Part shown: positions 5,609 to 13,319 of the stretch, in pieces
Position numbering within the stretch: the stretch's first letter is position 1
How the letters are laid out: the number at the start of each line of letters is the position of its first letter
Origin: an uncultured Planctomycetaceae bacterium
GTDB lineage: Bacteria > Planctomycetota > Planctomycetia > Pirellulales > Pirellulaceae
Direction: 5' to 3'
DNA length: 18,968 nt
NCBI GenBank assembly: GCA_903927685.1
Contig: CAIYOB010000312.1
Span: 1 to 18,968, forward strand
Position numbers and translations under genes: made by a program
The notes under the pieces: generated by a model
Databases searched by the model: none
What the model was told of the DNA's origin: nothing
What the model saw: the letters and a program-made list of their open reading frames with translations, nothing else

Positions 5609-6673
5609 TCAACGTCGGCGGAAGGTAACCTCAGGCAGGGTTTCGATAAACCCGCCACCCAAGGCGCGGGCTGGCGTGGAAAACCCTGGGACGACGTTGC
5701 CGGCGAGCACTTGATGCAAAACCGCCAGGGAGGCTTGGACGGTCAAGGCATATCCGTTGGGCGTCTCGAGCGTCGCTTCGACCGACCGCCCCGCCCCGTC
5801 CGTCACGCGGCCCCAGAACTCGGTCCGGCCTTGCCGCAATTCATCCGCACCGGGCCCGCGGATTCGCCGATCGATCCACCAGCGGCCAGCCGCTTGAATC
5901 GGCCTCAGTCCGGCCAGGGAGGCCAGCCCGCGGAATGCCCGGATGACGCCTAGTTGCCCGCGAGGCACGGCCGCATAGACCTCGATGTCCGGAATTCCCG
6001 TCGTGTGAAAGGCGGACGAGACATCGCCCCACGGAATCGTCATGGCCCACTTGGGCCCGCTGGAAAAGGGAATCGACTGAATCTTCCAGGCGACGGGGAC
6101 GCGGACGATTTGGCCGCCGCGGCGAATTCGCCCGCCTTGGCCCACATTTTCCCAGATCGTGGCGGCAGTCCCGTGGCTGATCGACTGCAGTCCGGTGAAC
6201 GCCAAGGCCAGCTTGACGGCCCCAGGCAGCAGTTGGGCGAGTTGCGCTGCCAGGCAATCGCTGGGTACAACATCCATGCCGACGGCCGGCATCAGACAGA
6301 TTCCGGCCGCGACCGCGCGCTGGTGATGCTGGGCCGCCAACTCGATGACATCGATCTCGCCGGTGATGTCCAGGTAGTGGACGCCGGCAGTCAGGCACGC
6401 TTCCAGCATCGGCCGGGCAGTGACGCTGAATGGGCCGGCGCAGTGCAGGACCGCCGCCACCCCACGCAGGTGTTCGGCGACTGCGGTGGGAGCCGCCAGC
6501 GAGAAGACTCGCGACTCGCAACCGAGTTCGGTAGCGAGCGATTGGACCCTTCCTTCGTCCCGACCCGCCAGCACCGGTTGCAGCCCGTTGGAAACCGCTT
6601 GGCGCGCAATTCGGCGACCGGTGTAGCCGTTGGCACCGTAGATCATCCACTTGTCGAACGTCTTTGTACCCAA
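5609..6673 (-). CDS. Saccharopine dehydrogenase-like / trans-acting enoyl reductase family protein
   Basis: This 354-aa oxidoreductase-like protein has an N-terminal Rossmann fold with the dinucleotide-binding motif GANGYTG at residues 13-19. LAGRDEGRVQSLATELG follows as the second strand-helix region, and then AAVLHCAGPFS and YLDITGE, both typical of the saccharopine dehydrogenase family. C-terminal residues include the ETPNGYALT segment found in trans-acting enoyl reductases. The substrate is unknown; members act on lipids, amino acids or polyketide precursors. The start is taken at TTG 6673 because GGAGG lies 8 nt upstream. An ATG eight codons later is the alternative, but it has no such site and would start only four residues ahead of the GANGYTG motif. 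Codons upstream of 6673 run into a terminator and are not protein-like. Confidence 0.82.
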   Translation of the reverse strand: MGTKTFDKWMIYGANGYTGRRIARQAVSNGLQPVLAGRDEGRVQSLATELGCESRVFSLAAPTAVAEHLRGVAAVLHCAGPFSVTARPMLEACLTAGVHYLDITGEIDVIELAAQHHQRAVAAGICLMPAVGMDVVPSDCLAAQLAQLLPGAVKLALAFTGLQSISHGTAATIWENVGQGGRIRRGGQIVRVPVAWKIQSIPFSSGPKWAMTIPWGDVSSAFHTTGIPDIEVYAAVPRGQLGVIRAFRGLASLAGLRPIQAAGRWWIDRRIRGPGADELRQGRTEFWGRVTDGAGRSVEATLETPNGYALTVQASLAVLHQVLAGNVVPGFSTPARALGGGFIETLPEVTFRRR

Positions 6674-6728
6674 ATCCCCCTCCTGCCAGACGCCTGGCAA
6701 ACGCCCGCTGTCCGGACGATCCGCGCAC

Positions 6729-6757
6729 AAAAAAGGGGCGTCCCTTGCGGGCGCCCC
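6729..6757 (-). terminator. Intrinsic terminator of the small gene at 6784-7008
   Basis: GGGGCG (6735-6740) pairs with CGCCCC (6752-6757), and CCC/GGG extends the stem inside around a TTGC loop. On the minus strand the stem is followed by TTTTTT (complement of 6729-6734). It separates the small gene from the downstream dehydrogenase, so each is probably transcribed alone. Confidence 0.8.
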
Positions 6758-6783
6758 CTGTATGTCCCGTTGCGGACGGCTTC

Positions 6784-7008
6784 TCACTCGCGCGGTCGCA
6801 CCGCTCCGGTCAGCCCGGTGTAGTCGACCCGATCCCGCTCGTGCCACAGCGGCAAACCCAATTCGACCCTGCTGCGCAGAATTTCAATCTTCTCTGGCGA
6901 ACCAGCCGGTGCATCCGTAGGCTGAAATTCGTCCGACTCCAGCGGCATGAAGTCCTCGTCGTGCCCATACTTCAGAATCGCTTCGAACACGTTCCGCACA
7001 TTCTTCAT
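6784..7008 (-). CDS. Small conserved hypothetical protein, probably planctomycete-specific
   Basis: This 74-aa acidic, soluble protein begins MKNVRNVFEAILKYGHDED and ends RDRVDYTGLTGAVRPRE. It has no signal peptide and no membrane segment. The start is supported by GGAGGTAA (spacing 12 from the GGAGG), and the gene has its own intrinsic terminator 27 nt past the stop, so it is a complete single-gene unit. The motif GLPLWHERDRVDYTGLTGA resembles a short conserved family that I associate with planctomycete genomes (memory, not a search). Alternating charged and aromatic residues suggest a compact helical protein or an adaptor. No function can be assigned. Confidence 0.75.
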   Translation of the reverse strand: MKNVRNVFEAILKYGHDEDFMPLESDEFQPTDAPAGSPEKIEILRSRVELGLPLWHERDRVDYTGLTGAVRPRE

Positions 7009-7363
7009 CGCAGTCTGTTACCTCCGGTACCGGGATTAAAAAGTGGCTGTCTGCTTGCTGGTAGGACGTTCGACTCAGCCTGTCAGCTTCAGTTCGGCGT
7101 TGACGAACGTCGACCACGATCTTGATTTCCGCGTCGTGACGCTCAATACGGCTGCGCCGTTACAATTCGCGTGGAAAAATCGCCGAGGAAAAACGTCGCT
7201 GGCTCTTCGGAACACTCCGGGAAAGGGCTATACTCAACTTTCGCGAGCAAGGGTAGGTAGACGCTCCTGGCAATCAAAACGTCTTATTATTGCCTTGAGA
7301 AATCGGATGTCAACCTTCCCATTTTAACAAAATAAAAATATTTCGGCTCTGCAGGGCTTGACA
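7009..7363. other. Intergenic promoter region between divergent genes
   Basis: This 355-nt stretch holds no supported gene. A near-consensus -10 box, TATACT (7229-7234), has only a weak -35 (TTCGGA, 7206-7211, spacer 17). An unusually AT-rich tract follows at about 7283-7341. It contains TTGAGA (7295-7300) upstream of a run of A and T, which may be the actual promoter or UP-like region for the YjbQ gene. Confidence 0.4.
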
Positions 7364-7792
7364 GTGGCTTGGTTTCAACGGGTCATCACGTTGCCTGCGT
7401 TTTCGCGGGGATTTCACTTAATCACCGGGGTAATCCAGAGAAACCTGCCGGAGATTGCGGGCCTTCGGCTCGGCCTGCTGCATCTTTTTCTGCAGCACAC
7501 GTCCGCCTCGCTGACGATCAACGAAAACGCTTCGCCGGAGGTCCGGGACGACCTGGAAGCGGTGAGCAGTGCCCTGGCTCCCGAATCGTTTCCGTATCAG
7601 CACTCGCTGGAGGGGCCGGACGACATGCCGGCGCATGTCAAATCCTCGCTGTTCGGCGTGTCCCTCGTAATCCCCGTTCAGTCCGGGCGGCTGGCCCTTG
7701 GCACCTGGCAGGGCATCTACCTGTGCGAGCATCGCGACGAGGGAGGACGCCGTAATCTGGTCGCGACGCTGCAGGGCGAAGCGGAGGCGTGA
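7364..7792 (+). CDS. YjbQ family protein (UPF0047, secondary thiamine-phosphate synthase-like)
   Basis: This 142-aa cytoplasmic protein belongs to the YjbQ/UPF0047 family; some members show weak thiamine-phosphate synthase activity. Diagnostic blocks are FLQHTSASLTINENASPEVR (43-62), then HSLEGPDDMPAHVKSSLFG (80-98) and the C-terminal LGTWQGIYLCEHR (112-124). The histidines H45, H91 and H123 and glutamate E122 are the conserved site residues. GTG 7364 is chosen because AGGG lies 7 nt upstream and family members commonly begin just before WFQ. The TTG at 7358 is only 1 nt from that AGGG. Length is normal for the family. It looks monocistronic: the next gene starts 199 nt later behind its own promoter candidate. 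The real biological role of the family remains unsettled. Confidence 0.9.
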   Translation: MAWFQRVITLPAFSRGFHLITGVIQRNLPEIAGLRLGLLHLFLQHTSASLTINENASPEVRDDLEAVSSALAPESFPYQHSLEGPDDMPAHVKSSLFGVSLVIPVQSGRLALGTWQGIYLCEHRDEGGRRNLVATLQGEAEA

Positions 7793-7832
7793 CGGCGGGG
7801 TTGTTTCCGCCGCGCATTTTGACCGCGATCGC

Positions 7833-7860
7833 TCGACACGGGCCTGCGATCGGCTACGAT
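7833..7860 (+). promoter_or_regulatory. Candidate promoter of the Gfo/Idh/MocA gene
   Basis: TCGACA (7833-7838) and TACGAT (7855-7860) are 16 nt apart. The predicted leader to ATG 7992 is about 125 nt. Confidence 0.35.
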
Positions 7861-7991
7861 GGATCTTCCTGCGGCCGCGGGTGTCGGCAGGGATTGCGTT
7901 ACGAATTGCGTCCGGCTTCGATACTCGCGATCCATGAATCGCCCCATCCTCGCGTCTCCACCGAGACGACCACCCCACGGAGAGCCATCCT

Positions 7992-9293
7992 ATGAAGACC
8001 CAGACTTGGAATCGTCGGCGGTTTCTCGGACACGTGGCTGCGGCTGGCGCCGCAGGCCTGGCCTGGCCCGTGATCTCCTCGGCCCCAGCCGCCGACTCGC
8101 CGGCGCCCAGCGACACGATCACCATCGGCTGTATCGGCGTCGGGGGTATGGGCACAGGGAACATGAAGGTGTTTGTGAACCTGCCGGGATGCCGCGTCGT
8201 GGCCGTGTGCGACACGTACGAGGATCGCCGGCAGCGAGCCAAGGCCATTGTCGACGAGACCTATGGCAACCAGGACTGCCGGGTCTACCGCGACTATCGC
8301 GAATTGCTGGCCCGGCAGGACATCGATGCCGTGATGATCGCGCCGCAGGACCATTGGCACGCCTTGATCGCCACCGCAGCGGCCAGGGCCGGAAAGGACA
8401 TGTACTGCGAAAAGCCCCTGGGCGTGTGTGTTGACGAGGGGCGGCAGATCCGCGACGCCGTCCGAACGGCCAAACGGGTCTTCCAGACGGGGACTTGGCA
8501 GCGTTCGCAGGGCAAGTTCCAGCAGGCCTGCGAGCTGGTTCGCCACGGGTATCTGGGCAAGATCCACACGGTCGAAGTCGCGTCGCCGTGCAGCGAGTAC
8601 CGCCCCAGCTACAAAGGCACGCTCGAGCCGCAGCCCGTACCGGAGGGGTTCGATTGGGAAATGTGGCGTGGACCGGCGGCGACGAAGCCGTACAATCCGG
8701 GCCGCGTGGCCTGGCCGGACTGGTACCTGATCAGCGACTATTGCGCCGGCTTCATCACCAACTGGGGCGTGCATCACCTGGACATCGCCAACTGGGGCTG
8801 CCCGCAACTGGGGACGGAACCGTTCGAGGTCGAGTGCCAGGCGGTCTACCGCTCGGAAGGCTTTACGGACAACTCGGACACCTGGGGTTCCGTATTCACC
8901 TATGCCAGCGGGCTGAAGCTGATCTACAAGGACGATTCCCAACTGAAGACGGGCACGCGGTTCGTCGGGGACGAGGGCTGGGTGCACATCGACCGCGCGG
9001 GCATCTGGGCCGAGCCGGAGTCGCTGCTGAAGGTCCAGTTGAAGCCGGACCAGGCGCCGCTGACCGACTCGGACCACCACCAGGACAATTTCCTGGCTTG
9101 CGTCCGCAGCCGCAAGGACCCGGTGTCCGACGTTGACGCCGCGCACCAAGCCTCCAGCCTCGGGCTGATCGCCGATATTGCCGGCCGGCTGAGGCAGAAA
9201 CTGAAGTGGGATCCTCAACAGGAGCGGTTTGCCGACAACCCCCAGGCCAACGCGATGCTGAAGCGGCCCATGCACAACGGCTGGAGCCTGTAG
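7992..9293 (+). CDS. Tat-exported Gfo/Idh/MocA family oxidoreductase
   Basis: This 433-aa NAD(P)-dependent sugar oxidoreductase carries a twin-arginine signal (NRRRFLG at 7-13, then a hydrophobic Ala/Gly-rich region to about residue 34), so it is folded with cofactor before export. The Rossmann motif GCIGVGGMGTGN is at 46-57, the family catalytic-lysine motif CEKPLG at 139-144 (K141), and the second active-site block GVHHLDIANWG at 259-269. The C-terminal half matches the bacterial-type substrate domain. Such exported members are abundant in Planctomycetes and probably act on sugars released from complex glycans, which fits the sulfatase at the window start although the two are far apart. GGAGAG precedes ATG 7992 by 7 nt (9 nt from the GGAG). 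The stop lies only 9 nt from the convergent EF-G stop. Confidence 0.93.
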   Translation: MKTQTWNRRRFLGHVAAAGAAGLAWPVISSAPAADSPAPSDTITIGCIGVGGMGTGNMKVFVNLPGCRVVAVCDTYEDRRQRAKAIVDETYGNQDCRVYRDYRELLARQDIDAVMIAPQDHWHALIATAAARAGKDMYCEKPLGVCVDEGRQIRDAVRTAKRVFQTGTWQRSQGKFQQACELVRHGYLGKIHTVEVASPCSEYRPSYKGTLEPQPVPEGFDWEMWRGPAATKPYNPGRVAWPDWYLISDYCAGFITNWGVHHLDIANWGCPQLGTEPFEVECQAVYRSEGFTDNSDTWGSVFTYASGLKLIYKDDSQLKTGTRFVGDEGWVHIDRAGIWAEPESLLKVQLKPDQAPLTDSDHHQDNFLACVRSRKDPVSDVDAAHQASSLGLIADIAGRLRQKLKWDPQQERFADNPQANAMLKRPMHNGWSL

Positions 9294-9302
9294 GCGCCGC
9301 TT

Positions 9303-11381
9303 CTAACGCCCCGCTTCTTTCTTCTTCTTGATGATGTCTTCCTGGATCGCCGCCGGGACGCGGCGATAGCACAGCAGTTCCATCGTAAACGTCCCCTGGC
9401 CTTGGGTCATGCTCCGCAAGTCGGTGGCATAGCCAAAGGTCTCGGCCAGGGGAACTTCGACGGACAGCAGGGCCAAGCCGTCCCGGTTGTTGGTCGTCAT
9501 GATGATGCCGCGACGGCTGACAATGTCGCCCGTCACCGAGCCCTGGAACTGCTCCGGAGCTTCGATGTCCATCTTCATGATCGGTTCCAGCAGCACGGGC
9601 CGAGTCTTCAGAAACGTCTCGCGAAAACAGCCTTGGGCACAGGTCTGAAACGCCCGGTCGCTGCTGTCCACTTCGTGGTACGAGCCGTCGGACAGCACGG
9701 CTTTCAAGCCGATTACCGGATAGCCGGCAACCGGGCCCTTTTGCAGGCAATCCTCGAAGCCCTTCTGAATCGACGGGATGTACTGTTTGGGCACGCGGCC
9801 GCCGACCACTTCCTCTTCGAACACAAACGACTCCGCCTCGCCCTCCGGCAGCGGCTCAAAGCGGCCGACGATATGGGCGTACTGCCCCGAGCCGCCCGTT
9901 TGCTTCTTGTGCTTGTAGTCGAACGCCACAGCTTGGACCGGCGCCTCGCGGTAGCTGACCTTGGGCGCCCCGACCAGCACATTGACCTTGTACTCGCGGC
10001 GGATCCGCTCCATGTAAATGTCCAGGTGCAACTCGCCCATGCCCTCGACCAGGATTTCATTGGTCTCCTGGTCGGTCGACACGCGGAACGTGGGATCCTC
10101 TTTGCGGAACCGGGCCAGCGCCTTGCCCAGCTTGTCGGCGTCGCCGCGACTCTCCGGACTGACCGCGATCTTGATCACCGGTTCGGGCACAAACATGCTC
10201 TCCAGCGTACAGAACTTGGCTTCCGCGGCGTACGTGTCGCCGCTGGCACAGTCGATGCCCATGACCGCCACGATATCGCCGGCCTGGGCCTCGGAGATCT
10301 CCTCGCGTTCGTCGGCATGCATCCGCACGATCCGACTGAACCGCTCTTTGCGTCCCGTCCGCTGGTTGACGTAGGTTTCGCCCTTGTCGATGTGGCCTTG
10401 GTACAGGCGCATGAACGTCAGCTGGCCATACGGATCGTCCACGATCTTGAACGCCATGCCCACGAAAGGCTTCGTCGGATCGGCTTTCAGCACCACCGGC
10501 TCGGCATCGTTTTCCCAGGACTTGGCCCGGATCTCGTGCTCCAACGGCGAAGGCAGATAGCGGGTGACCGCGTCCAACAGCGGTTGCACGCCCTTGTTCT
10601 TGTACGCCGACCCCAGGAATACCGGGGTCACATCCTGCTGCTGCACCACGGTGCGCGTGACGGCGTGGATTATCTCCGCCGGGATCTCCTCCTCGGCCAA
10701 CAGCCGTTCCATCAACTCGTCGCTGTACATCGCCAAGCCTTCGAGCATCTTCTCGCGCCACTCCCGGGCCAACTCGACCTCGGACTCCGGGATCGGCTCT
10801 TCGCGAATCTCTTCGCCGTCCTCACCATCAAAGTACAGGGCCTTCATCGTGATCAGGTCGATCAGCCCTTGGAACCGGTCGCCGGAGCCCAGCGGCAACT
10901 GCATCAGCAGGGCGTCATCGCCCAGCTTTTCCTTCAGATCGCGAACCACGCGAAACGGATCGGCCCCGGCGCGGTCCATCTTGTTGATGAACGCCAGCCG
11001 GGGAACGTGATAGCGGTTCATCTGCCGGTCGACCGTAATCGTCTGGCTCTGCACGCCGCCGACGGCGCACAACACCAGCACGGCCCCGTCCAGCACGCGC
11101 AAACTGCGTTCGACCTCGACGGTAAAGTCGACGTGCCCCGGCGTGTCGATCAAGTTGATCGCGAACCCCTTCCACTCGACGCTCGTCGCGGCGCTGGTAA
11201 TCGTGATCCCGCGTTCCCGCTCCAAGTCCATGTGGTCCATGGTGGCGCCGGAACCGCCGCCGCCGACTTCCTCCATCCGATGAATGCGGCCGGTGTAGAA
11301 CAAGATCCGCTCGCTGAGCGTCGTCTTGCCTGAATCGATGTGTGCCGAAATGCCAATGTTCCGTAGCGTCGCAAGGTCCAT
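9303..11381 (-). CDS. fusA: Translation elongation factor G, mitochondrial EFG1-like (spd) type
   Basis: This 692-aa GTPase moves tRNA and mRNA through the ribosome. G1 AHIDSGKTT is at 13-21, the switch I threonine in RGITI at 58-62, G3 DTPGH at 79-83 and G4 NKMD at 133-136, followed by domains II to V. The switch I lead-in HRMEEVGGGGSGATMDHMDLE carries a glycine-rich insert, and together with LVLCAVGGVQSQTITVDRQM it is typical of mitochondrial EFG1 and the spirochaete/planctomycete/delta-proteobacterial EF-Gs. By analogy with Borrelia EF-G1 it may do translocation only (inference). ATG 11381 is preferred over TTG 11399, which adds six poorly conserved residues. Neither start has a Shine-Dalgarno sequence. 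It stands alone, away from rpsL, rpsG and tuf. The exact paralogue is uncertain because planctomycetes carry several EF-Gs. Confidence 0.93.
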   Translation of the reverse strand: MDLATLRNIGISAHIDSGKTTLSERILFYTGRIHRMEEVGGGGSGATMDHMDLERERGITITSAATSVEWKGFAINLIDTPGHVDFTVEVERSLRVLDGAVLVLCAVGGVQSQTITVDRQMNRYHVPRLAFINKMDRAGADPFRVVRDLKEKLGDDALLMQLPLGSGDRFQGLIDLITMKALYFDGEDGEEIREEPIPESEVELAREWREKMLEGLAMYSDELMERLLAEEEIPAEIIHAVTRTVVQQQDVTPVFLGSAYKNKGVQPLLDAVTRYLPSPLEHEIRAKSWENDAEPVVLKADPTKPFVGMAFKIVDDPYGQLTFMRLYQGHIDKGETYVNQRTGRKERFSRIVRMHADEREEISEAQAGDIVAVMGIDCASGDTYAAEAKFCTLESMFVPEPVIKIAVSPESRGDADKLGKALARFRKEDPTFRVSTDQETNEILVEGMGELHLDIYMERIRREYKVNVLVGAPKVSYREAPVQAVAFDYKHKKQTGGSGQYAHIVGRFEPLPEGEAESFVFEEEVVGGRVPKQYIPSIQKGFEDCLQKGPVAGYPVIGLKAVLSDGSYHEVDSSDRAFQTCAQGCFRETFLKTRPVLLEPIMKMDIEAPEQFQGSVTGDIVSRRGIIMTTNNRDGLALLSVEVPLAETFGYATDLRSMTQGQGTFTMELLCYRRVPAAIQEDIIKKKKEAGR

Positions 11382-11500
11382 AGTCGCAGAAATGGTCAAA
11401 GGTAGGAAAGGATCGGCAGGGAAACCGGCTTGCCCCGGAAGCCAACCCTACGGTCGAACGTGACAAGTCCTGGGGGGCACGCGGTCGTCCCACACGATGG

Positions 11501-11515
11501 CGTGACAAAATCACG
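11501..11515. promoter_or_regulatory. Inverted repeat CGTGA-N5-TCACG upstream of EF-G
   Basis: Perfect 5-bp arms around CAAAA, about 120 nt upstream of the EF-G start. It could be an operator or a weak leader hairpin. Confidence 0.3.
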
Positions 11516-11790
11516 AGCCTAACATCTTAGCTGAATTCGGGTTGGAGGAAAGGCCGACAGGTTGAAGTTGGCGAAAATCGGCGTAACTTCATGAAAACGC
11601 GACAGAGCCTGTCGCTGGCCGGGCCTCCCCTGTGCCAACTCCGCGTCGCAGCCCTATACGCCGTAGGCATAAGACGATAGGATCAATCCGAAGGCGATCC
11701 CTGAGGGCAATCTTCGTCCCCCATGCTCACGGTAATAGACATTTTCATCCGCGAATAGATTGCATTCAGGGCCGGGACTTTTCACGGCTC

Positions 11791-11819
11791 TTGGCAGACG
11801 CGGATCGTCGCGGTATAGG
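11791..11819 (+). promoter_or_regulatory. Promoter of the zinc-ribbon protease gene
   Basis: TTGGCA (11791-11796) and TATAGG (11814-11819) are separated by 17 nt. The expected start is about 11826, giving a leader of about 77 nt. Confidence 0.6.
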
Positions 11820-11902
11820 ATGCGCTGAATTCGGGATGGTTGCCAAAGGCACCCGTCGTCGCTGCCCTCAATCTCGAAGTCAAACGCAGGAGAAATGGGT
11901 CG

Positions 11903-13048
11903 ATGGCGCTCATCGTGCAGTGTCCGAATTGCCGCCAACGCTATGCCGCCGCGAGCCATCTGTCAGGCAAGCAACTTCCGTGCAGCAACTGCGGAGCGAC
12001 CTTGAACGTGCCGCAGATGCTGACGCGTGACCTCGACCAGCCCACCACTCGGAACTCGCCCGTCGTGGAGCGACGCCCTGGCCCCTCCGGTGGTCTTCGT
12101 GCAGCACGGACGTCGTCCCCAGCGTCTGCCGCAGTCGACGAAATCCCGCCGTGGTTGTGGTGGGCTGGCGGCGGCGCTCTCGGGCTGTGCGTTCTGGTCT
12201 TCGCCGCCATCCTCATCGGTTCGCGACTCAAGACCGCGGAACCGTCAAATGCCCCCGCCACCGAAACACGCGTACCAGCGGAGGCGTTCGTTCCGCCAGC
12301 GGCTTCGGCAACACCTCACGACGTTCCACCAACGCCGGCCGCCACGGTGATCGAGCCCAGGGCCGCAGTTCCAGTTCCCCCGAATCCCATCGAGATACCC
12401 AGCGGCGTCCTGGTATACCAGCCGCAGTTCCTGTGGGCCGACAACTCGGAGACCTTGCAGGGCACCGGATTCCTGGTCGCGACAGCCGATCGCCAAGTCG
12501 TCGGCGTTTCCAGCTCGCACTTTCTCGACATCGAGGGGCCCCGACTCTTTAGTGCCAGCTGGTGCGACGTCCGCGATGACCGCCCCATCGTGCGGTTCAC
12601 CCACAGTCTTGGACGCCCTGGACACGCTGGCCAGGTTGAAGGGACAATCGATCTTCGCTCGGACTACATCATCCTCGTTCCCGACCAGCCGGTAACAGGC
12701 CGCCCCGTCCTCGAACTGGATCCGCGCCCCATGCCCGAACTAAGTGAACGGGTTGTGCTGCCGAACAAGGCCGATCGCGAACCGCAGGGCTACGAATGGC
12801 GGGAAGGCCGTGTCGTGGAACGCGACGTGGGCTACTTCGGTGTCGAGTTCGAGACGCTCTTTCCCCTGCAGTCCCAGAGTGGATCGCCGCTGATCAGCAA
12901 GGCGACCGGGCGCGTGGTCGGCACGTTGTCCCGAGGAGGCGAACGGCTGGGCAGAACGGTCATCCTCGTCGCGCCCGCCTCTGGCATCCTGGCCGCCATC
13001 CGCGCAGGCGATCAACGCTTCCCGCTGCAGGACGTCATTGGGAAGTGA
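11903..13048 (+). CDS. Membrane-anchored protein: zinc ribbon, one TM helix, trypsin-like protease domain
   Basis: This 381-aa protein has an N-terminal zinc ribbon (C7-C10 and C27-C30, CPNC and CSNC). One membrane helix follows (about 84-106, WLWWAGGGALGLCVLVF), then a Pro/Ala-rich linker (about 112-165) and a C-terminal trypsin-like fold (about 168-375). The protease part shows LQGTGFLV (185-192), H206 in SSSHFLD, D254 in RSDYIILVP and S326 in QSGSPLIS, so all three catalytic positions can be filled. Topology would place the zinc ribbon in the cytoplasm and the protease outside. Similar layouts occur in planctomycete proteins of unknown role; a link between sensing inside and proteolysis outside is speculation. 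ATG 11903 has AGGAGA 9 nt upstream; 21 in-frame codons before it (TTG 11840) are not needed. The gene is monocistronic, ahead of a tRNA on the other strand. Confidence 0.78.
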   Translation: MALIVQCPNCRQRYAAASHLSGKQLPCSNCGATLNVPQMLTRDLDQPTTRNSPVVERRPGPSGGLRAARTSSPASAAVDEIPPWLWWAGGGALGLCVLVFAAILIGSRLKTAEPSNAPATETRVPAEAFVPPAASATPHDVPPTPAATVIEPRAAVPVPPNPIEIPSGVLVYQPQFLWADNSETLQGTGFLVATADRQVVGVSSSHFLDIEGPRLFSASWCDVRDDRPIVRFTHSLGRPGHAGQVEGTIDLRSDYIILVPDQPVTGRPVLELDPRPMPELSERVVLPNKADREPQGYEWREGRVVERDVGYFGVEFETLFPLQSQSGSPLISKATGRVVGTLSRGGERLGRTVILVAPASGILAAIRAGDQRFPLQDVIGK

Positions 13049-13197
13049 GTCGTGGTGGACGTCAGCGGCGCGGGGGGAAAGTCCCGGAAATCCGGCGACC
13101 AAGCCTTGCAACGTCGCTGCCAAAAGCCGAAAATCCGACAAGACCACTAGCTTTTGCAGGTCGGCAGGCCTAGAAGTTTGGCGTAAAGAGAAGCGAG

Positions 13198-13271
<74 letters not shown>

Positions 13272-13291
13272 GAAACGTATTGTCGGCGGGT

Positions 13292-13319
13292 ATTCTACCG
13301 CCTGGAGCGAATTGTGAAA
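13292..13319 (-). promoter_or_regulatory. Promoter of the tRNA-Arg gene
   Basis: On the minus strand TTTCAC (plus 13314-13319) is 16 nt from TAGAAT (plus 13292-13297), about 20 nt before the tRNA 5' end. The -35 box overlaps the GTG start proposed for the divergent gene. Confidence 0.6.

Larger units (their letters stand above)
11382..11902. other. Divergent intergenic region, EF-G / zinc-ribbon protease
   Basis: This 521-nt stretch holds no supported gene. It contains the inverted repeat CGTGA-N5-TCACG (11501-11515), the stem TGAAGTT/AACTTCA (11563-11569 with 11585-11591), a 7-bp hairpin GCGACAG-AGC-CTGTCGC (11599-11615) and a good plus-strand promoter (11791-11819). No clear EF-G promoter was found. 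Confidence 0.5.

Noticed and set aside
9402..11333. 643-codon plus-strand open frame opposite EF-G
   Set aside because: It is exactly antisense to EF-G, rich in His, Gln and Arg, and has no domain or ribosome-binding site. High-GC genes commonly leave such open antisense frames.
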